From: an uncultured Alphaproteobacteria bacterium
Lineage (GTDB): Bacteria; Pseudomonadota; Alphaproteobacteria; Minwuiales; Minwuiaceae
NCBI GenBank assembly: GCA_913064755.1
Contig: CAJYBQ010000079.1
Coordinates: forward strand, 1 to 9,661
Direction of reading: 5' to 3'
DNA: 9,661 bases
The position numbers and the translations under genes are program-made. Below, piece after piece: positions 5,366 through 9,661 of this stretch (within the stretch, counting starts at the first letter, position 1; every line of letters begins with the position of its first letter). The notes below the pieces were generated by a model. It did not search any database, was not told the origin of the DNA, and saw only the letters and a program-made list of their open reading frames with translations.

Positions 5366-7951
5366 ATGACCGACAAGTCGGACAGCAATGACACGGTACA
5401 TGATGACGAGGGCGGCTGGTCCCGCCCGCACCGCAACGTGGTGACGCCCATCAGCGAGGGCTGGTCCCGGATCAGGCCCGACGATGCGGCACCTGCCCCG
5501 AAACCGAAGGAAGCCGGCTCCGAACCCCCCGCTTCGCCCGTGGTTGCCGACCTGGCGGCAGAGGAATGGCGACCCCCCACCAGGGGACGGAAGGACGACA
5601 CGCCGAAGGCCACACCTGTCCCTTCCCCCGCCGAGGCGCAGCCCGCCGCAAGCAGCAGGCCCCCGGAAGCCATGAAGACAAGGCCCGAGGAACAAGCCGC
5701 CCGGCAGACCGGCACCGACGGCCCGGCATCGAACGCGACGGAGGCCGAGGCACAACCGTCGGCGCCCCGCATCGACGTGCTGCGCCGCCTGCTGATCCGC
5801 ACCACGCGCGACGTGGGCCGCCCGATCGGTGCGCCGGACATCCAGGCCGCCGCCCCGGGTGCGGGGTCACCGATGACCCTGGACGGATTCCGCCTCGCGG
5901 CCGAACGCCTGGGCTTCCCGGTGACCGAACGCAGCTTTGGTCGAAAGACCCTCGACCAGGTGAAGCCGCCGTTCATCATCCTGCCACGGAACAACCCGGC
6001 AGGTGCCCGGTCCGTGGTGCGCAAGGAAGGGTCGCGGTTTGCCGTCTATGACCCGCTGCGCGATGAAACCGACATCCTCGCGGCGGAGGAGATCGCCCCG
6101 CTGGGCAATCTCGCCATCGTGCTCAAGGCACCGGAGGCCGCGACCAGGGGTGTCCGGGACTGGCGATCCTCCGTCGTGCGCAAGATGCGTGGCGTGCTGC
6201 TGGAACTGGCCGCCGCATCGCTGATGATCAACATCTTCGCGCTGGCGGCGCCGCTGTTCATCATGACCGTCTTCAACAAGGTCGTCGGCAGCGGTGGCAG
6301 CGGGCAATCGACGCTGCTTGCCCTCGCCATCGGCATGGGCGTGATCTACGTCTTCGACCTGATCCTGCGCATCGTGCGGGTCTATATCTCCAGCCATACC
6401 GGCGCGCGGGTGGAATCGCTGATCGGCGGGGAACTGGTGCATCACCTGCTGCGCCTGCCCTATCGCCATTTCGAGACCACGGCGAGCGGCGTGATATCGG
6501 AGCGGATGCGCCAGCTGGATGCCATCCGTGCCTTCTTCACCGGTCAGATGCCGCTGGTGGTGGCCGACCTGCTGTTCGTGTTCGTCTTCCTGTTCGCGCT
6601 GCTGATGATCGAGCCGCTGATCGCCATGGTCGTGTTCGTGTCGATCCCGATCTTCGTCCTGCTGTCGGTCGCGTCCCACGGCAAGCAGAAGAAACTGACG
6701 GAGCAGAATTTCATCGGCCAGGCGGCAAAGTCTTCGGCGCTGCACGAGACCATGGCCAACGCCCTGACCGTGAAGGCGCTGGGGCTGGAGTCCGAGATCG
6801 AGCGTCGCTGGGATCATCGCCTCGGCCTGTCCGCCTGGACCGGATACCGGTCCAACACGCTTTCCGGCGTGCTTTCCGCCGTCGGCCAGAACCTGCAGCA
6901 GATCCTCAGCCTGGTGGTCATCGTCATCGGGGCCATGCTGATCATGGAAAACGAGATGTCGATCGGCGCCCTGATCGCCACCAACATCCTGGCCACCCGC
7001 GCCGTCGCCCCGATGCGGCAGGTGGTGGGCGCCTGGCACCAGGTGCAGGAAGTCCGCACCGCCTTTGCCCGCATCGACGAGATCATGCAGGAAACACCGG
7101 AATCGGAACCGGGCGAACTCAGCCCCGGCAGCGCGTTCGAGGGCAAGGTGACGTTCGAGAACATTGCCTTCCGCTACGAAGACGACCTGCCGCCGGTGCT
7201 CTATGACATCAACCTGACGATCCAGGCCGGCGAGGTCTTCGGCATCATCGGCCCGTCCGGCCAGGGCAAGACCACCCTGTCGAAGCTGATCCAGGGCCTC
7301 TACCTGCCCGACAATGGCCGCGTGCTGGTCGATGACACCGACATTGCCCACATCTCCCCCGCGACCCTGCGCCGCCAGGTGGGCGTGGTCCCGCAGGAGG
7401 TGCAGCTGTTCGCCGGCACGGTGCGCGAGAACATCGCCATGGGGATCGACGACAAGGACCCGGCGCGCGTCGAGTCCGTTGCCCGCTTCGTCGGCGCGCA
7501 TGAATTCATCCAGCGGCTGCCAAAGGGCTACGACACGATCCTGAGCGAGCGTGGCGGGGGCCTGTCTTCGGGACAGAAACAGTTGCTCGCCGTCGCCCGC
7601 GCGCTGATCCGCAATCCGAAGATCCTGATCTTCGACGAGGCCACGAGCGCCCTCGACCCCGGCACCGAAGAGCGGTTGATCCGCGCCCTGAAGCGGGCCA
7701 AGCGCGGTCGGACCATCATCATGATCTCGCATCGCATGGCCCCGATGGTCATTGCCGACCGGGTTGCCCTGCTGATCGACGGCCACATCGAACGGGTCGG
7801 CTCACCGGAGGAAGTCATCGCCTTCTCGCGCACCCGCATGCGCGATGCCGCGATGCGCCCCGGTGATCGGCCCGAACGGCCGGCCGGGCAGACCGGGGGA
7901 CGCAAGGCCCCGACATCTGCCAAGGACACGTCGGCGGACCGCAAGGCATGA
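5366..7951 (+). CDS. Type I secretion ABC exporter with degenerate C39-like domain
   Basis: The 861-residue product is a fused membrane/ATPase subunit of the HlyB/LapB kind. Residues 1-135 are a disordered Pro/Ala/Glu extension with GWSR at 17-20 and 32-35. Residues about 136-260 have the layout of a C39 peptidase domain, but the whole protein contains no cysteine and the catalytic His region reads RSVVRKEGSRFAVYDP, so it is a non-cleaving C39-like domain that may hold the substrate. Six membrane segments follow at about 277-305, 315-340, 395-415, 418-436, 500-527 and 530-553. The ATPase has Walker A GPSGQGKTT (629-637), Q-loop Gln677, signature LSSGQ (733-737, instead of LSGGQ), Walker B ILIFDE (753-758) and H-loop His789. 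The catalytic Glu758 and His789 are present, so it should be active. The tail (about 825-861) is disordered. It overlaps the adaptor gene by 4 nt. Cleavage of a GG leader by this protein is excluded; cargo is unknown. Confidence 0.93.
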   Translation: MTDKSDSNDTVHDDEGGWSRPHRNVVTPISEGWSRIRPDDAAPAPKPKEAGSEPPASPVVADLAAEEWRPPTRGRKDDTPKATPVPSPAEAQPAASSRPPEAMKTRPEEQAARQTGTDGPASNATEAEAQPSAPRIDVLRRLLIRTTRDVGRPIGAPDIQAAAPGAGSPMTLDGFRLAAERLGFPVTERSFGRKTLDQVKPPFIILPRNNPAGARSVVRKEGSRFAVYDPLRDETDILAAEEIAPLGNLAIVLKAPEAATRGVRDWRSSVVRKMRGVLLELAAASLMINIFALAAPLFIMTVFNKVVGSGGSGQSTLLALAIGMGVIYVFDLILRIVRVYISSHTGARVESLIGGELVHHLLRLPYRHFETTASGVISERMRQLDAIRAFFTGQMPLVVADLLFVFVFLFALLMIEPLIAMVVFVSIPIFVLLSVASHGKQKKLTEQNFIGQAAKSSALHETMANALTVKALGLESEIERRWDHRLGLSAWTGYRSNTLSGVLSAVGQNLQQILSLVVIVIGAMLIMENEMSIGALIATNILATRAVAPMRQVVGAWHQVQEVRTAFARIDEIMQETPESEPGELSPGSAFEGKVTFENIAFRYEDDLPPVLYDINLTIQAGEVFGIIGPSGQGKTTLSKLIQGLYLPDNGRVLVDDTDIAHISPATLRRQVGVVPQEVQLFAGTVRENIAMGIDDKDPARVESVARFVGAHEFIQRLPKGYDTILSERGGGLSSGQKQLLAVARALIRNPKILIFDEATSALDPGTEERLIRALKRAKRGRTIIMISHRMAPMVIADRVALLIDGHIERVGSPEEVIAFSRTRMRDAAMRPGDRPERPAGQTGGRKAPTSAKDTSADRKA

Positions 7952-9306
7952 GCAAGCAGGACGGCAACGACGGACGCACCCGGCAACGCGGTGCGCAATA
8001 CTCCGATTTCCTGCCCGAAGCCCAGGCGATCAGCGAGGCTCGGCATTCGCCGCTGGCATCCCTTCTGGTGCTGGTCATCTGCGGTTTCTTCATCGTCATC
8101 ATCGCGTGGGCGGCCATTGCCGAGGTCGACCAGGCCGTGGTGGCGCAGGGCCAGGTGCGCCCCGGCGGACGGGTCAAGCTGGTCAACCATCCGGAAGGCG
8201 GATCCGTCGCCGAGGTCATGGTCCGTGACGGCGACCTGGTACGCGAGGGGCAGGCCCTGCTGCGGCTGGACAACGAGATCATCAATGGAGAGGTCCGCCG
8301 CCTGCGGGGTGACCTGCAGACGCTGGAGGCGGAACTGGCGCGGCTGGAGGCGGAGGCAGGGCAGGACTCGGTGATCCACTTCCCCGATATCGTCGCCAAG
8401 GAACGCCCCGACCTGGTCGCCACCCACACGCGGTTGCTCGAAGCACGCAGGGATTCACTGGATTCCCGGCGGGAGTCGGCGGAGCGGGAGATCGAGCAGG
8501 CACAGTCGGACATCACTTCGTTCCGGGTGCGCATCAACACCCTGTCGCAGAGCCGGGACGTGCTGGCCGAACAGGTCCGGTCCCTGCGCACCCTGACCGA
8601 CAAGGGCCACTTCCCGTTCCTGCGGTTCCAGTCCGTGCAGCGACAGCTGGCGGAGACCGAGGGGCAGCTGCAGGAAACCGGTCAGTCGCTCGATTCGGCC
8701 CTGTCGGCCCTGTCCGCGTCGAAATCGCGGCGGCGGGAAATCGACGATGAAGCGCGCAGTGGCGTGCTGACGGACCTGGCCGAGACTCGCGGTGCCAGGG
8801 ATCGCACGGCGCGCAACCTGGAACAGGCAACCGCGCGGCTGGACCGGACCATCATCCGCAGCCCCGTGGACGGCTATATCCAGAACCTGGTGGTCAACAA
8901 CACGGGCCAGGCCGTGCGCCCGAACGAGCCGCTGCTGTCCGTGGTGCCGGAGGCGGAGAACCTGATCATCGAGGCCCGGGTGAACAACAACGACATTTCC
9001 AACGTGAAGCAGGGACAGGCCGCCAACATCAAGGTCCGGGCCTTTGACTTCATCAAGTACGGTGCGCTGAAAGGCCATGTCGAACGGGTTGCCCGTGACA
9101 CCAACACGGACGATCAGACCGGCGCGGTGTTCTACGTCGTGGAAATCCGCACCGACAAGACCTACCTGGGCGACCGGCCCGGCGTGAACGATGTCCGCCC
9201 CGGCATGCAGGTGGACGTGGAACTGCAGGCCGGGCCACGGTCCATCCTGTCGTACCTGACCGACCGGGTCATCGGCACAGCGGCCGAGGCCTTCCGGGAG
9301 AAGTGA
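7948..9306 (+). CDS. HlyD-family type I secretion periplasmic adaptor
   Basis: The 452-residue product is the membrane-fusion partner of the ABC exporter just upstream; its ATG lies in the ATGA overlap at 7948-7951, implying translational coupling. A short cytoplasmic N-terminus is followed by one membrane segment (about 36-58). The first half of the lipoyl-like domain spans about 74-108 (VNHPEGGSVAEVMV, then DGDLVREGQALLRLD). A long Glu/Arg/Gln-rich coiled-coil hairpin occupies about 110-300. The second lipoyl half begins at about 301 (IIRSPVDGYIQNLVV), then a beta-barrel domain, and the C-terminal HlyD signature GMQVDVELQAGPRSILSYL starts at Gly419. The length is normal for the family. It should span the periplasm between the exporter and an outer-membrane channel that is not in this window. 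The gene ends 24 nt from a convergent gene, with no obvious terminator hairpin and T-run. Confidence 0.95.
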   Translation: MSKQDGNDGRTRQRGAQYSDFLPEAQAISEARHSPLASLLVLVICGFFIVIIAWAAIAEVDQAVVAQGQVRPGGRVKLVNHPEGGSVAEVMVRDGDLVREGQALLRLDNEIINGEVRRLRGDLQTLEAELARLEAEAGQDSVIHFPDIVAKERPDLVATHTRLLEARRDSLDSRRESAEREIEQAQSDITSFRVRINTLSQSRDVLAEQVRSLRTLTDKGHFPFLRFQSVQRQLAETEGQLQETGQSLDSALSALSASKSRRREIDDEARSGVLTDLAETRGARDRTARNLEQATARLDRTIIRSPVDGYIQNLVVNNTGQAVRPNEPLLSVVPEAENLIIEARVNNNDISNVKQGQAANIKVRAFDFIKYGALKGHVERVARDTNTDDQTGAVFYVVEIRTDKTYLGDRPGVNDVRPGMQVDVELQAGPRSILSYLTDRVIGTAAEAFREK

Positions 9307-9330
9307 CGCCCGGTGGCGCGGTCGGCGCAG

Positions 9331-9661
9331 CTATCGAACCGCGGCGAGACCGCTGTCCGGGCCTGCCCAGTCCTGCTGGCGCAGCAGCGCCCGCAGGCCC
9401 ATGCCCTGGCAGGTGAAGGTCTCGTCCAGCATCTGCCAGGCATGTATCCGGTCGGTGCGGAAATGCCGGAAGGCCCCGCGAAGCTCGCACCAGCCCGCCA
9501 GCAGGACACAGTCCACGTGATAGATCAGGGCCAGCGGCAGCACCGTGCGCTCCGTACGCACGCCCTTGAGGCCTTCACAGCCCTGCGTCAGCTTCCGCCC
9601 GTTGCGCACCGCACCGCGCACCCTGCCCATGCGCACGCCGCCCTCCTGCGCGTCCCCCACG
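9331..9661 (-). CDS. YafY-like WYL-domain transcriptional regulator, partial (N-terminus beyond right edge)
   Basis: Only the C-terminal part (about 109 codons, ending at TAG 9331-9333) is in the window; the frame stays open to the right edge. The visible chain has VRGAVRNGRKL, then TERTVLPLALIYHVDC, LLAGWCELRGAFRHFRTDRI and an HAWQMLDETF segment. This is the order seen in WYL domains of YafY-type DeoR-like regulators: a basic 'AI..gr.L' helix, 'R.v.Pl.l.y', 'aWCelR..fR.FR.dRi'. The N-terminal helix-turn-helix should lie to the right. The GTG at 9658-9660 could be read as a start but would leave out the DNA-binding domain, so I treat the gene as truncated by the window. It is convergent with the adaptor gene and probably a separate unit. 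Family call good; ligand and targets unknown. Confidence 0.75.
   Translation of the reverse strand, partial: VGDAQEGGVRMGRVRGAVRNGRKLTQGCEGLKGVRTERTVLPLALIYHVDCVLLAGWCELRGAFRHFRTDRIHAWQMLDETFTCQGMGLRALLRQQDWAGPDSGLAAVR

Noticed and set aside
5867..7786. Minus-strand open frame of 639 codons opposite the ABC exporter
   Set aside because: The plus strand encodes all ABC motifs in order. The antisense product is a His/Asp/Gln-rich chain, as expected from the reverse of a hydrophobic high-GC gene.
9307..9330. Bidirectional terminator between the convergent genes
   Set aside because: The 24-nt gap is GC-rich, but I could not draw a convincing stem followed by a T-run in either direction.

Overview
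The window is high-GC DNA with strong GC3 bias and tightly packed genes. The codon use and the gene families (a BBP2-type outer-membrane barrel, a HlyB/HlyD-type export pair, a YafY-type regulator) suggest a proteobacterium, most likely an alphaproteobacterium. That placement is inference; there is no rRNA or other phylogenetic marker here. I see no tRNA, rRNA, CRISPR array, insertion sequence or phage gene.

The layout is two divergent gene groups around a regulatory region at 3114-3303, plus a convergent gene at the right edge. The left group runs leftward. It has an exported protein with a galactose-binding-like beta-sandwich (2019-3113), an outer-membrane beta-barrel of the BBP2 kind (542-1978, GTG start), and a proline-rich secreted or lipoprotein-like protein cut by the left edge (1-475). 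The right group runs rightward. It has a PF14907-type nucleotidyltransferase (3304-4392), an unrecognised 263-residue soluble protein (4514-5305), a type I secretion ABC exporter with a degenerate C39-like domain (5366-7951), and its HlyD-type periplasmic adaptor (7948-9306, overlapping the exporter by 4 nt). A WYL-domain regulator (9331-9661, partial) faces the adaptor from the right and is probably a separate unit.

All three left-group products carry export signals, while the right group encodes two cytoplasmic proteins and an inner-membrane/periplasmic export machine. A simple reading is one envelope system: the right group modifies and exports something, and the left group builds or binds the surface layer. 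BBP2 barrels, galactose-binding-like modules and PF14907 proteins are often seen near exopolysaccharide or surface-export genes. No exported substrate and no TolC-like outer-membrane channel are visible in the window, so the cargo is unknown.

The most notable regulatory signal is a perfect dyad, TCGTGA-N6-TCACGA (3241-3258), in the divergent intergenic region. Its core GTGA-N6-TCAC is that of CRP/Clp-family sites, so one cyclic-nucleotide-responsive regulator could control both arms. The least understood gene is the 263-residue protein co-oriented with the exporter.
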